From Clostridia bacterium (GTDB taxonomy: Bacteria > Bacillota > Clostridia > Christensenellales > Borkfalkiaceae): a stretch of DNA of 64,000 nucleotides. Every line of letters begins with the position of its first letter. Position 1 is the stretch's first letter. The notes below the pieces were generated by a model. The model made no database searches. It had not been told where the DNA came from and saw nothing but the letters and a program-made list of their open reading frames with translations. The translations under genes were made by a program, and so were the position numbers. Positions 34,072 through 43,747 of this stretch are shown one piece after another. Location: NCBI GenBank assembly GCA_017399945.1, contig JAFQAQ010000002.1, forward strand, positions 33,194 through 97,193, read 5' to 3'.

Positions 34072-34302
34072 TTATTTGGCCTCGTAAGACTGCTCTCTGT
34101 TTGGATTTGCAGGTAAATTACCCGTAAAACCGCCACCTTCTTGTTCAGGTGGGTCCTGGGGATCTTGGGGTGGGTTTATTGGTGTTTGAACTCCCCCTTG
34201 CTCGCCCGTATCGTCTGCTTTGCCACACGCCGTAAATGCGAATGCCGAGCAAACTAGCATAATTACTGCGACTAATAGTATCAATAATCTTTTTCTTACC
34301 AT
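34072..34302 (-). CDS. Small proline-rich lipoprotein
   Basis: 76 residues. A signal peptide ends in AFTAC, then comes a low-complexity proline/glutamate/glycine tail (NPPQDPQDPPEQEGGGF). The start codon overlaps the stop of the 59-residue gene upstream within ATGGTAA, so translation is probably coupled. No family recognised; it could be a spacer lipoprotein or a partner of the adjacent module proteins. Confidence 0.6.
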   Translation of the reverse strand: MVRKRLLILLVAVIMLVCSAFAFTACGKADDTGEQGGVQTPINPPQDPQDPPEQEGGGFTGNLPANPNREQSYEAK

Positions 34303-34475
34303 AAAATATCGCTACCGAAAATGATCCATTCGTCGTTATAGGTACCTTTGGTGTTAAAAGATGAAGATAAAATTACGTCTTCGCCAAGTTCAATCATTTC
34401 AAGTTTTAACGGCTCGTAAGGTTTTGCCGACTTTCTATTTTCTAGTTCAGTCGTACGTTCGTTTTCCTTTACCAT
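34296..34475 (-). CDS. 59-residue hydrophilic protein
   Basis: An ATG at 34473-34475, preceded by a very strong TAAGGAGG site, to TAA at 34296-34298. The product starts MVKENERTTE, contains PYEPLKLEMIELGEDVILSS and ends FGSDILW. The middle resembles the short Y-x-P-x-L-x-x-x-x-L/F-x-x-E-D-V-I-x-x-S peptides found in gut Bacillota near surface and polysaccharide genes, whose function is unknown to me. It lies 15 bp behind the 825-residue lipoprotein and overlaps the next gene by seven bases. No signal peptide. Confidence 0.6.
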   Translation of the reverse strand: MVKENERTTELENRKSAKPYEPLKLEMIELGEDVILSSSFNTKGTYNDEWIIFGSDILW

Positions 34476-34490
34476 TTTCTTTCCTCCTTA

Positions 34491-36968
34491 TTAATCTTCA
34501 AGTTTATTTTCGGCGAGAGTTGCTTGTGGCAAACTCCCGCTAGATTCATAATAGGTGATAAAACTATCTACTGCTAGACAACCCCAATCGTTTTGAGCGT
34601 CGTCCACTATTCTAATATAAACGTCCTCGCCCATAAATTCGGATAGGTCTGCTTTGTATTGGAACATATAACCTTCGTTAGTATTAGCGTTATCGTTGTG
34701 GTATTTTGCAATAACCGTGTCGTCGCTTGCCTTAACGATTTCTATATAGCAATTTTGGTTATAACCACCGCCTAGTTTAAAGGTTATAATACCAACCCCG
34801 CCGATAGTGAAGGTCGAGCTGGTTAGCACCCCTTTGGCGTTTTCCATAGAACCCATAACGTCCTCAATACCGGTAAATAGATAGTTGCCGTCTTTGTTAT
34901 AAGGTTTGTTTGCGTTTTTCCAGAAAACGTCCTGACCGGAAACGTAGCCCATTTCGGTATCGCCCGAAGTTTTGGTTAACGTCCAACCGGTTAAATCACC
35001 CGTTTCAAAATCACCGTTAAGCACTTGGTAGGGGTTGTTTTCGCCAAGAATACCGCCTTGCGTTTGTTGGGGTTTAATATCTACGGCTAGATTTGCGTTT
35101 TCAGGTACTCCACTTAAACTCTTGTAGTAGGTAACGAAACTATCGGCAGTTAAAAGTCCCCAACTTCTAGTTGCGTTATCAACTAAACGAAGTTTTACGC
35201 TTCTGCCCATAAATTCGGTTAAATCAGCTTTGTATAAAATCATGTTAGCTAGGTTACTGCCGTTATTTATACTGCCCGTACCTAAGTCGGTAAATAGTCT
35301 GTTGCTATATCTTGCAAGTTCTTCTTGGGTGTTTGCGTCGATAACCGATAGGTAACATTCTAACGGATTTCCGCCGCCACCTAGTAAATAAGTGATAAAT
35401 CCACTTCCACCAACGGTGAACGCAGAGCTAGTTAAAGTACCCTTGTGTTCTTCTAGCACGCCTTGTTCTGCATTAACTATACCCGAGAACAAGTAATGTC
35501 CTTTTTTGTTGTATGGGAAGTTTTCGTTCCACCAACCGTAAGCGTTGGTGACTATACCGATTTTTTGACCTTCCATAGTCCAACCGTCTAGGTTGCCACT
35601 TTCAAAACCACCGTTTAGTACTTGATATTCGCTATCTATCATAATATCCGAATCGTATACTGCTAAGAAAGATTCGCTGTCTATCCACAAGGGTTTTTCT
35701 TCCCAATAGGTTTTAACGCTATCTAGCACTATGCAACCGAGTTCGTCGTAAGAATCGTTGTTATCGATTACTTCGATATACATAGTTTCTCCGATATAAG
35801 CGGTTAAATCTGCGTAATATTGAACTAAGTTCAAAAGTCTCATTCCGTTAGGAACGAAGGGGAATTGATAGTTCCAATACTTAAAGTTAGAAAATCTTGC
35901 AACTTCTTCGACTTGGTCGCCACGTTTAACCATAAATCTTATAAACGTTTTGGTTTGGTCTGCGCAACCGCCTAGTTTATAGGTAACGTACCCAGAACCA
36001 CCAAGTTCAAATTCGCTTGAACGAAGCACGCCGGTTGCTTGTGGCATATATTTGCCGTAGTGGAAGTTTCCGTCCCTTGAATAGGTGATGTTTTCGTTCC
36101 ACCAAACCGATTCGGAGTTAACGCCTGCGTTAGAGAAGGCTTCTCCTTCCACGATGGTCCAACCTGCCAAAGAGCCCGTTTCAAAACCACCGTTTGCTAT
36201 TTCGTATTTAGAAGGTGCTTGCGCCTGAGTTTGATAGTCGATACTCTTGGTAAAGAAAGCGCCTTCTTCTTGTGAATCGGCGTATTCGCCGATTTTGATA
36301 TCGTCTACTGCAAAGTATCCGTAATACCAACTGTCGTCGTTATCTACTATTCTAATATACGCTTCTTGGTTTTTATAACTGGATAAATCAAGAATATATT
36401 CGTAGAAATTGTCGGTGTTATAAACGCCTGCGGCGTATCTGTTTGGCATTACGTAACTTTCGGTATGTTCGTGGAAATATTGGTTGGTTTGCATTGCGAT
36501 AAGTTGATCGTCGCTAGCAGTATAAATACCAACGTAACAAATTTTTTCCATGGCTTTTCTAGGTGCGCCCGCATCCTTTCCTACGGTCAACGCGCCACCT
36601 GCAAGTTTCATACTGATAACCCCGTCGGTCGGGATTACGAAATTGCTCGAACGGATAGCGCCCTTTCTTGCGCCAGAGAACTGACCGTGAAAACCTTTGC
36701 CCGTTAAATACCAATTACCCGTTTGGTTAATGGAAAGTTGGTTGTTGTTAGTGTCGTCGCTAAACGCAAAGGTTTTTACAGACGATATGCAATCGTCGTT
36801 AAAAGCGTCGCCGTATTCAATCGTCCAACCGGACAGGTCAGCCGTTTCAAAACCACCGTTAAGCAGTGTGCTTGCGCCCTTCTCAGACGGCTCGCCACAA
36901 CCTACTATACCCAAACTAAAACATAGCAAGCATAATAAACTTAAAACTAATATTAATTTTTTACGCAT
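34491..36968 (-). CDS. Lipoprotein made of four NGGFE-type binding-like modules
   Basis: 825 residues with a good lipobox (LGIVGC). Nearly all of the mature protein is four copies of the same module found in the 1191-residue protein: openings LNGGFETADLSGWT, NGGFETGSLAGWT, NGGFESGNLDGWT and NGDFETGDLTGWT, each followed by an LxSSxFxxGGxGxITxKLGGG stretch and a closing ...DSxxTYYE. The SD is GGAGG. With 10 bp to the preceding GH32 lipoprotein gene, co-expression is certain to be tight. By analogy with SusD/SusE-type proteins it is likely the surface binder of the fructan system; that analogy is functional, not by homology. Confidence 0.78.
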   Translation of the reverse strand: MRKKLILVLSLLCLLCFSLGIVGCGEPSEKGASTLLNGGFETADLSGWTIEYGDAFNDDCISSVKTFAFSDDTNNNQLSINQTGNWYLTGKGFHGQFSGARKGAIRSSNFVIPTDGVISMKLAGGALTVGKDAGAPRKAMEKICYVGIYTASDDQLIAMQTNQYFHEHTESYVMPNRYAAGVYNTDNFYEYILDLSSYKNQEAYIRIVDNDDSWYYGYFAVDDIKIGEYADSQEEGAFFTKSIDYQTQAQAPSKYEIANGGFETGSLAGWTIVEGEAFSNAGVNSESVWWNENITYSRDGNFHYGKYMPQATGVLRSSEFELGGSGYVTYKLGGCADQTKTFIRFMVKRGDQVEEVARFSNFKYWNYQFPFVPNGMRLLNLVQYYADLTAYIGETMYIEVIDNNDSYDELGCIVLDSVKTYWEEKPLWIDSESFLAVYDSDIMIDSEYQVLNGGFESGNLDGWTMEGQKIGIVTNAYGWWNENFPYNKKGHYLFSGIVNAEQGVLEEHKGTLTSSAFTVGGSGFITYLLGGGGNPLECYLSVIDANTQEELARYSNRLFTDLGTGSINNGSNLANMILYKADLTEFMGRSVKLRLVDNATRSWGLLTADSFVTYYKSLSGVPENANLAVDIKPQQTQGGILGENNPYQVLNGDFETGDLTGWTLTKTSGDTEMGYVSGQDVFWKNANKPYNKDGNYLFTGIEDVMGSMENAKGVLTSSTFTIGGVGIITFKLGGGYNQNCYIEIVKASDDTVIAKYHNDNANTNEGYMFQYKADLSEFMGEDVYIRIVDDAQNDWGCLAVDSFITYYESSGSLPQATLAENKLED

Positions 36969-36978
36969 ATTTTGCCTC

Positions 36979-39486
36979 CTAGTCCCCTAAGTTTCCCACG
37001 TTACCGTAATATGCGGGTACCATTTGGTCGGTATACGCACTTCCCATACGATACACCGTAAATTCGGTAAAGGTAACGTTTGCATTGTTATCGAACACCC
37101 TTAAATAATCGGAATCACCGTATTTAGGATATATTCTCGTGGTAAAACTCATCACTCCGTCAACGTAAACTTCTAACATCGAACGGTCTAACAAAATTCT
37201 AACGTCGTATTCGTTTTTAACCACTCCCCAAACGTGACTTGGTTTTCTGTTAACGTAATCTAATAAAGAAGATTGGTTTCTTTCAACGAAAACGCCTCTG
37301 TTACTGAAGGTGATTTCCGTTCTTTCGGTTTCGCCGTTTACTACGTTGGGGTTATATCTTACGCTTATTCCACCCGAGTAGTCGCCTGCGCCCGGTGCAA
37401 GTTTAATTTTTGCTCTAATTTCAAAACTATCGCCACGGAAAGAGGAGATATCTTCGTTTAGTTGACTTGCAGTCTTTCCCTCTCCCTTATAATCGTATAA
37501 GGTTTCCGTTCTTAAACATTCAATTTCTTTTACCGGTTCTCTAATAACCGAAACACCGTCGTCTGCTAGCCATAATTCTAGCGGAATTGCAAAGTTGTGC
37601 GCCCAACCAGCCGTTGCGTTTTGGTCGGTGCCGGCGTCCTTACCTTGCGCTATCGAATAAAGTATGGTTCTTCCTTGTTCGTAGTTGGTTTTGCCGTTTT
37701 TGATATCTTCTTCGGATAAGAAACAGAATCCGTTTTGTCCCGTATAACAACCTCTTCCTAAATCGAATAGTTTAGGCTTATGGTCGTCTGGGATAAATCT
37801 ACAAGTGTTTTTATCAAAAGTGCCTATCCAATAATAACAATCAACTTCGTATCCGGGTACGGTGTATTGAGGGCAATCGAATAGTATATATTTTGTTTGA
37901 GAGCCGTCCTTAGTAGAAATAGGGAACATTACAACGCATTCCCAGTGAGCGCATTGTTCGGGATACAAACCGTAGTCACACGCGTATAGATATCCTCTGT
38001 GTTGCCATTCTCTCATATTCTTTGAAGTATAAACTACTGCCGAGCCACCCGCGTCTGGGATAGAGGTTGAAACCATCATATAATAAGTTCCATCGTCGTA
38101 CCAAACGAAAGGATCACGGAATTGTTCTCTTTCGCCTTGGGTGTTGTCGTTTGGTTGAGTGATTACTAGTTTATCTTCTATTACCCAATCGGTTAAGTAT
38201 GGGTCGTTTGGATCAACCGCGTGCGCAAAAGCAACGTTTTGTCCACCGTGGTTGGGGTTGCCGTATTGGTTAGTACCTGCCGTAATTACAAGCCAAGGCG
38301 TTCCGTCAGGTCCGATACATGCGCCACCCGTCCAAATTCCTTCTGGACAGATACCTGCCGTTGGAACTACCGCGTCCTTAACGGCTTTCCAATGCACCAT
38401 ATCGTTACTTACTAAGTGTCCCCAACGAATTTGCGACCAATAAGGCCCCGATGGGTTGTGTTGGTAGAACACGTGATAGTTTCCTTTATAGTAGAAAGGA
38501 GAGTGTGGTTCGTTCATCCAAACTGCCGGTGGAATCGCATGATATTGTGGACGATAACGGTCACCTGCGTAAACCGAAGAATCTAGCGCAATTTGGCTAA
38601 AATCTAGTTCGGGGTGCTCTCCGTTATAGTCGGTATCTGCGTAAATACCACGAATTTGTTTTGGAGTTAACGAAGACGAGAAAATCTTTACTTCGTCTAA
38701 TAGTCCCGAAACCATTTGTCTTTTAATACCGAACTCGATTTGTGGGTTAGAATAACAACCAATGCGAAGTGGATCTTCGGTATAAACTATTTCGGTTGCT
38801 TGGAGTTCAGGGATTAACGCTTCGTATGATTTTTGACCGTTGTAGAATAAAGCAATATATCCCCTTGCACCGTCAAAAGTTACCGCAACGTGCGACCATT
38901 GATATAAAGGCAAGGCGTTTATTGGATCGTAAAATCCAACCACCACGTTTTCGCCCGTTTCTTGATTATATAAGGCTAGTTGAACACCCCACATACCAAG
39001 TCTTCCGTAGCCGAGCAAGAAACCTTCGCCAATTTCGATATCGCCTTTGTTGATAATTGCAGTCATACGAGTATGACCTGCGGCGTCCGAAGCTCCGTCG
39101 TATTGAATTATATTTTCAAAAACCCTAGGCGCAACCCAAGCCGACATTGTGATTGCCGAAGAGGGCGCTTCAAAGTCTTTGTTTATAATATTGTTAGAAA
39201 AACCGTCCATATAAAGAGCGTTGCCCTTTACCCCCTTTCTTCTTAACGGGTCGTTGGGTTCTTTAAACAAATTTTCTGCGTTAGATTGGTTAAAAACGTA
39301 GTTTACCGTGTAGTTAGCGCCACTGACCGATTCTTTTGCCAAACTACCTTTGGATTCGTCCAAAGAGTAATGAAGGGCAAGCGTGTCGTTAGCGCCCGCA
39401 TGGTCGTCGTTACCACAACCGACTAAAAAGGTGCTAAACGTCAGTAAGCCACACGTTATTAATGCTATTATCTTTTTAAAGTTCAT
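36979..39486 (-). CDS. GH32 lipoprotein with N-terminal LamG domain and altered nucleophile motif
   Basis: 835 residues, lipobox FLVGC (Cys24). Residues about 35-285 form a LamG/concanavalin-like domain (LALHYSLDESKG to VSGLLDEVKIFSSSLT). The GH32 beta-propeller starts near 315. The usual WMNDPNG is WMNEPHS, so Glu326 replaces the nucleophile Asp. FRDP (Asp458) and HWECVV (Glu516) are kept. A C-terminal beta-sandwich follows (SFEIRAKI... VFVERNQ; LEVYVDGVMSFTTRIYP). Some GH32 members with other fructosyl chemistry carry such changes, so it may be a variant fructanase or transferase rather than dead. It sits directly between the permease and the module lipoprotein. Confidence 0.88.
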   Translation of the reverse strand: MNFKKIIALITCGLLTFSTFLVGCGNDDHAGANDTLALHYSLDESKGSLAKESVSGANYTVNYVFNQSNAENLFKEPNDPLRRKGVKGNALYMDGFSNNIINKDFEAPSSAITMSAWVAPRVFENIIQYDGASDAAGHTRMTAIINKGDIEIGEGFLLGYGRLGMWGVQLALYNQETGENVVVGFYDPINALPLYQWSHVAVTFDGARGYIALFYNGQKSYEALIPELQATEIVYTEDPLRIGCYSNPQIEFGIKRQMVSGLLDEVKIFSSSLTPKQIRGIYADTDYNGEHPELDFSQIALDSSVYAGDRYRPQYHAIPPAVWMNEPHSPFYYKGNYHVFYQHNPSGPYWSQIRWGHLVSNDMVHWKAVKDAVVPTAGICPEGIWTGGACIGPDGTPWLVITAGTNQYGNPNHGGQNVAFAHAVDPNDPYLTDWVIEDKLVITQPNDNTQGEREQFRDPFVWYDDGTYYMMVSTSIPDAGGSAVVYTSKNMREWQHRGYLYACDYGLYPEQCAHWECVVMFPISTKDGSQTKYILFDCPQYTVPGYEVDCYYWIGTFDKNTCRFIPDDHKPKLFDLGRGCYTGQNGFCFLSEEDIKNGKTNYEQGRTILYSIAQGKDAGTDQNATAGWAHNFAIPLELWLADDGVSVIREPVKEIECLRTETLYDYKGEGKTASQLNEDISSFRGDSFEIRAKIKLAPGAGDYSGGISVRYNPNVVNGETERTEITFSNRGVFVERNQSSLLDYVNRKPSHVWGVVKNEYDVRILLDRSMLEVYVDGVMSFTTRIYPKYGDSDYLRVFDNNANVTFTEFTVYRMGSAYTDQMVPAYYGNVGNLGD

Positions 39487-39498
39487 ATCTTTTTCCTC

Positions 39499-40419
39499 TT
39501 ACATTTTAAGTCCGGCAGTGCCGAAACCTTGTACGATATATTTTTGCGCCACTACGTAGATGATGAATATCGGAATACTAGTTATAATAAGCGACGCCAT
39601 AATTTCGCCCGTGGTTATACCTTCGATACTTTGAATGGATATAAGCGCCGTTTGAATTGGAAGTAACGGCCATGCTCCTTCGTCTGCCGACGGAAGTATC
39701 ATCGACGGCCAAAGGTAATCGTTCCACACGCCGATAAAACAGAAAACTGCAACGGTTGCAATTATGGGTTTTGATAACGGCATAATTACCTTCATAAATA
39801 CGCCCATCGTGTTTGCGCCGTCTATTCTTGCGGCTTCTTCGTATTCCTTTGGAATACCTTCGAAAAACTGCGTGAATAAGAATATGTTAAATATGCTTAT
39901 AGACGCCGGTAAAATTACGCCTATTACGGACATTTGTTGTTTTAACCCCAGCATTACTTTAACTATCGAATAAAGGGGTATAATAGACGTTTCTACGGGA
40001 ACTACTATCAAAAAGATGATTAAAAAGGATAGAAGTTTTTTCCCAGGGAAAACTAGTTTTGCCATTACGTAGCCTGCAAGTCCGTTGATTATTACGTTTA
40101 GCACGATTACTATTATTGCGTAAAGAAAACTGTTTAAGGCGTATTTCCAAATATCGTAGTTTACTAAAACGTTTTTGTAGTTATCTAGCATAGTGCCCAA
40201 GTTAGCAAAATCGGGAAGGAACATATTAACGCTACCTAAACTAGACGCGTATGCCGATTCGCTTTTGGTGGACGTTGCTATCATATATATTATTGGGAAC
40301 AAGAATATTAAGGATAGCACTATTCCAACTACGTGATAAATAATTTCTTTTACCGTCTTTTTAGCCGGTGTTTTTTTAGGTCTAAAATTAGGTAAGGTTT
40401 TAGATAAGGTTTTATCCAT
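39499..40419 (-). CDS. ABC sugar transporter permease (MalG type)
   Basis: 306 residues with six membrane segments and the permease EAA motif EEAARIDGANTMGVFMKVIMP. It pairs with the MalF-type permease two bases upstream. Carbohydrate-uptake type 1 (CUT1) family; imported substrate is likely fructo-oligosaccharide because of its three GH32 neighbours. Confidence 0.93.
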   Translation of the reverse strand: MDKTLSKTLPNFRPKKTPAKKTVKEIIYHVVGIVLSLIFLFPIIYMIATSTKSESAYASSLGSVNMFLPDFANLGTMLDNYKNVLVNYDIWKYALNSFLYAIIVIVLNVIINGLAGYVMAKLVFPGKKLLSFLIIFLIVVPVETSIIPLYSIVKVMLGLKQQMSVIGVILPASISIFNIFLFTQFFEGIPKEYEEAARIDGANTMGVFMKVIMPLSKPIIATVAVFCFIGVWNDYLWPSMILPSADEGAWPLLPIQTALISIQSIEGITTGEIMASLIITSIPIFIIYVVAQKYIVQGFGTAGLKM

Positions 40420-40420
40420 A

Positions 40421-41395
40421 TTATTTTTCCTCCCTAAATATTCTTCGTTGAATAAGGGTTATCGCGCCGATAAATATGGTCATAAGCAAGGCAACTGCCG
40501 ACGAGTAACCTACCCAACGATATACGTAACCTTGTTGATACATATAGTAAGACAGTGTAACCGTGTGGTCCATATACCCCGTCATTAACATAGGTTGGGT
40601 TAAAATTCTGCACGCGCCTATGAACACGGTTATTATTATGTATACGAAGGTAGAACGCAATCCCGGCCAAGTAACTAGCCAAAACTTACGCCAACCGTTT
40701 GCACCGTCAAGCGACGCGGCTTCGTATAATTCTTTACGGATATTGGAAAGTCCGGATAAGAATATAAGCATTTGGTAACCACACCCCTGCCAAGCACTTA
40801 AAATTATTATGCAAGGCATTGCCGTGTTTGGATCTTTTAACCAGTCGTGCGGGGGAATTCCAAAAATACCTAAGAGGGCGTTCAAAAGTCCGTTTTCGCC
40901 GGGGGCTAGAATTTGCAACCACAAAAAGGAGGTTACGCTAAGCGAAATTACCACGGGCGCAAAAAAGCAAACCTTAAAGATTTTACTGCCAACGCCGTCT
41001 CTATTTACAAAAAGTGATAATAATAACGCTAGTCCAATTTGTAAGGGCACTACGCCAACCACGAAAACTAAGGTGTTTTTGATTGCGTTATATAAAGTAC
41101 CTTTGGTTGAAAGTTCTTCAAAAAAATCTTTGAAGTTATCAAACCATACAAAGTTTATTTCGTTAGGTTTTAGCAAGTAATAATCGGTAAACGCATATCC
41201 CAATGAATACAATATTGGAAGCAATATAAATAGGAACGCCAAAATTACTGCGGGCAATAACATCAAATACGCCGTAAGGCTTGATTTAGCACGGTATACT
41301 TGTTTGCGTTTTTTTGCTACCGCCAAGTCGTAAACGGCAAAACCCAAAAATACGATTATGAATACTGCTAAAATAATCAGTGTCGTGTTAAACAT
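40421..41395 (-). CDS. ABC sugar transporter permease (MalF type)
   Basis: 324 residues with six or seven membrane segments and the EAA motif YEAASLDGANGWRKFWLVTWP. An extra N-terminal membrane segment precedes the AKKRKQVYRAK linker. It forms the transmembrane channel with the MalG-type protein. Confidence 0.93.
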   Translation of the reverse strand: MFNTTLIILAVFIIVFLGFAVYDLAVAKKRKQVYRAKSSLTAYLMLLPAVILAFLFILLPILYSLGYAFTDYYLLKPNEINFVWFDNFKDFFEELSTKGTLYNAIKNTLVFVVGVVPLQIGLALLLSLFVNRDGVGSKIFKVCFFAPVVISLSVTSFLWLQILAPGENGLLNALLGIFGIPPHDWLKDPNTAMPCIIILSAWQGCGYQMLIFLSGLSNIRKELYEAASLDGANGWRKFWLVTWPGLRSTFVYIIITVFIGACRILTQPMLMTGYMDHTVTLSYYMYQQGYVYRWVGYSSAVALLMTIFIGAITLIQRRIFREEK

Positions 41396-41412
41396 TTTTC
41401 TTCCTTGATTAT

Positions 41413-41425
41413 CGTCTATAAGACG
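41413..41425 (-). other. Small intercistronic hairpin after the binding-protein gene
   Basis: CGTCT, ATA/TAT, AGACG between the binding-protein stop and the permease start. It could protect the upstream mRNA and give the usual excess of binding protein over permeases. The stem is only five base pairs. Confidence 0.3.
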
Positions 41426-41431
41426 GTTTTT

Positions 41432-42742
41432 TTAGCCGTGAAGTTTTTGTAATCTATCCATTTCGCCTTGCAAGGTTTTTGTTGCAGAGGCTAAAAGCGC
41501 GCTTACTTCGCCCTTTCCTAAACCGGAAATAATTTGGTTAAAGGTAGTAGAGAAGGTTGGGTACGCTACGGTTACGGGACGTTCTTTTCCAGAAACTTCA
41601 AGTTGTTTTAACAAGGTGTATTCGGGAGTGCCTTGCGCATAGTTGTTGTTAACGTCCTTACGAGCGGGAATCATACCCGTTGCGTCGGTTATTGCCTTGG
41701 AACTTTCAGCAGAAGTCATCCAGTTAAGAAGTTCCACGATAGCCGTTTTATCTTTGTGGTGGTTGTTAGTGATTGCATAAGACCAACTACCCGTTGCGCT
41801 TGCCGCAACAGCGTCCTTTGGATAAGGTAACAATCCCCAATCGTCACGGCTTGCAAAAGTTGCTTTGTATTTGTTGTCTAAATCCGGAATAGTCCAACCC
41901 GAAGATAAATACATACCAACTTTACCCGTAAAGAAATCCGTAGCGCCGATTTCGTAAGAAGTGTAACCTGCGGAGATTAAATCTTTTATAAATTGAAAAC
42001 CCCTTGCAGTTTGAGCAGAGTTGTAATATCCTTCGGCTTTATATCCCGTGCTATCGGTAAAGCTACCGCCGGCAGCGTAAATGAAAGGATATAAAAGGTA
42101 TGGAGCAGTTTCGTCTTTTACTGCGTCTATACGCATATCTACCGCAACCTTGCCAACTGCCTTAATTTTTCCACAAATTTCCTTAAATTTAGCAAAATCC
42201 CAAGGATTTTCAGCAGTAATACCGTCAACGTTTATACCTGCTTGGGCAAAAATCTTTTTGTTATAGAAAAATCCTGCGCTAGATTCTTGGATAGGCAAAC
42301 CGTATAACTTGCCTTCGTATTTGTTTAGCGAATAGAATTTGTTTTGCGTTTCTTGTGGAATTAACTTTGAAATATCGTATAATAATCCCGATTTTGCATA
42401 AGCAGCCGTGTTAGGCGCGTCAAAGGTTACGATATCTGCAAGCGTGCCCTCTATTTGGTTGTTTAATAGTTCGGTTTCATAACCGGAAGCACCTGCCGTA
42501 CGAGCCTTAAACATTGGTTGCGCTTTAATCTTTTGGTCTTTATAAGCAGCGTTAAAAGCGTTTATTCTCTTTTGATAGGCTTGCGCTTCGGTAGTAGTTT
42601 TATCTACGTGGAACATAATTTTTACTACGGTGTTTCCGTCTTTATCCGTGCCGGTATCTTCCGTGCCACCGCAAGCAGTCATGCCGAAAACCATTGCCAT
42701 TGCAAGAAAAATAGTCAAAATTGAAGTTAAAAGTTTTTTCAT
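41432..42742 (-). CDS. Extracellular sugar-binding lipoprotein of the ABC importer
   Basis: 436 residues, lipobox GMTAC (Cys24). Typical SBP_bac_1 pattern: TTEAQAYQKRINAFNA, YGLPIQESSAGFFYNKKIF, and a late WxxPDL-like region (SSGWTIPDLDNKYK). It would capture fructo-oligosaccharides and pass them to the two permeases that follow. An AAGGAGAG site precedes the ATG. Confidence 0.93.
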   Translation of the reverse strand: MKKLLTSILTIFLAMAMVFGMTACGGTEDTGTDKDGNTVVKIMFHVDKTTTEAQAYQKRINAFNAAYKDQKIKAQPMFKARTAGASGYETELLNNQIEGTLADIVTFDAPNTAAYAKSGLLYDISKLIPQETQNKFYSLNKYEGKLYGLPIQESSAGFFYNKKIFAQAGINVDGITAENPWDFAKFKEICGKIKAVGKVAVDMRIDAVKDETAPYLLYPFIYAAGGSFTDSTGYKAEGYYNSAQTARGFQFIKDLISAGYTSYEIGATDFFTGKVGMYLSSGWTIPDLDNKYKATFASRDDWGLLPYPKDAVAASATGSWSYAITNNHHKDKTAIVELLNWMTSAESSKAITDATGMIPARKDVNNNYAQGTPEYTLLKQLEVSGKERPVTVAYPTFSTTFNQIISGLGKGEVSALLASATKTLQGEMDRLQKLHG

Positions 42743-42775
42743 CGTTGCTCTCCTTTTTTATTTCAATATAAGTTT

Positions 42776-43747
42776 TTATTTTTTAGTGGTTAACCCCTCT
42801 ACGAAACGCGTTTTTATCACCGTTCTCATTTGAGTGGGTTCTCCGTTTATTTTTTTAATAAGTTGGTTAACTATTTCCCTAGCCATTTGTTCGATAGGTT
42901 GTTCAACGCAAGTTAAGTTGTTGACACCCCACTGAGCAAACTCGCCGTCGTAGGAAACTATTTGCAAGTCGTTTGGAATTTTCTTTCCTTGCGCGACTGC
43001 TCGTTTATAAAATATTTGTGATAGAGAATAACCCGAAACGAACACTCCGTCGACGTCCGAATACTTTTGCATAAAATCGTTTACGATAATTTCTTCTTCG
43101 CCGTGAAGGATAACTTGGTTTACCGAACAAACGGGCATGCCTTTTTGGTTCATAAGGTCGATATACGCCCTTTCTCTTTCCATAACTTCCGATTCAACTA
43201 ACGGCTTAGAGCCTAAAAACCCGATTTTTCTAGCACCGCGTTCTATCATATATTCAAGCGCGTTTTGGGTTGCTTGGTAGTTATCCGACGTAACGTAAGG
43301 CACGTTTTCGCCAAAAGTCCTATCCATAGACACTATCGGGCAGTCGGTAAAAAGCGATTCGTCGTGCATAAAGTGTGTTACGAACACTGCCCCGTCAACC
43401 TTTCTTTGTTTGATACGGCTTATTATCTCTTTTTCTTTTTCCACCCTTTGTTGCGAAGATACTAGCAATACGCTATACCCAAACTTGTCGGCTTGATCTT
43501 CTACGTAATAGGCAAACTTCGCAAAGAAGGGGTGACTGATAACGGGAACTAGCAAAGCAATTAGTTTAGTTCTATTTCTTCTTAATTGCGAAGCCATGTT
43601 GTTGGGCAAGTAGTTTAGTTCTTTCATGGCGGACAAAACCTTGCTTTTGGTTTTATCGCCAACGGCTTTTTGGTTGTTTATAACCCTTGAAACAGTTCCT
43701 ATGCCCACGCCCGCGCGTTTAGCAACGTCCTTAATCGTTGGAACCAC
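42776..43747 (-). CDS. LacI-family repressor of the fructan locus
   Basis: 323 residues: N-terminal HTH TIKDVAKRAGVGIGTVSRVINN, hinge NNMASQLRRNRTKLIA, then a periplasmic-binding-like effector domain. It is embedded in the operon between the cell-wall GH32 and the binding protein, and its first 17 bases overlap the GH32 gene's end, so it should be autoregulated with the locus. Likely effector is a fructan breakdown product; a candidate operator is at 50292-50305. Confidence 0.92.
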   Translation of the reverse strand: MVPTIKDVAKRAGVGIGTVSRVINNQKAVGDKTKSKVLSAMKELNYLPNNMASQLRRNRTKLIALLVPVISHPFFAKFAYYVEDQADKFGYSVLLVSSQQRVEKEKEIISRIKQRKVDGAVFVTHFMHDESLFTDCPIVSMDRTFGENVPYVTSDNYQATQNALEYMIERGARKIGFLGSKPLVESEVMERERAYIDLMNQKGMPVCSVNQVILHGEEEIIVNDFMQKYSDVDGVFVSGYSLSQIFYKRAVAQGKKIPNDLQIVSYDGEFAQWGVNNLTCVEQPIEQMAREIVNQLIKKINGEPTQMRTVIKTRFVEGLTTKK

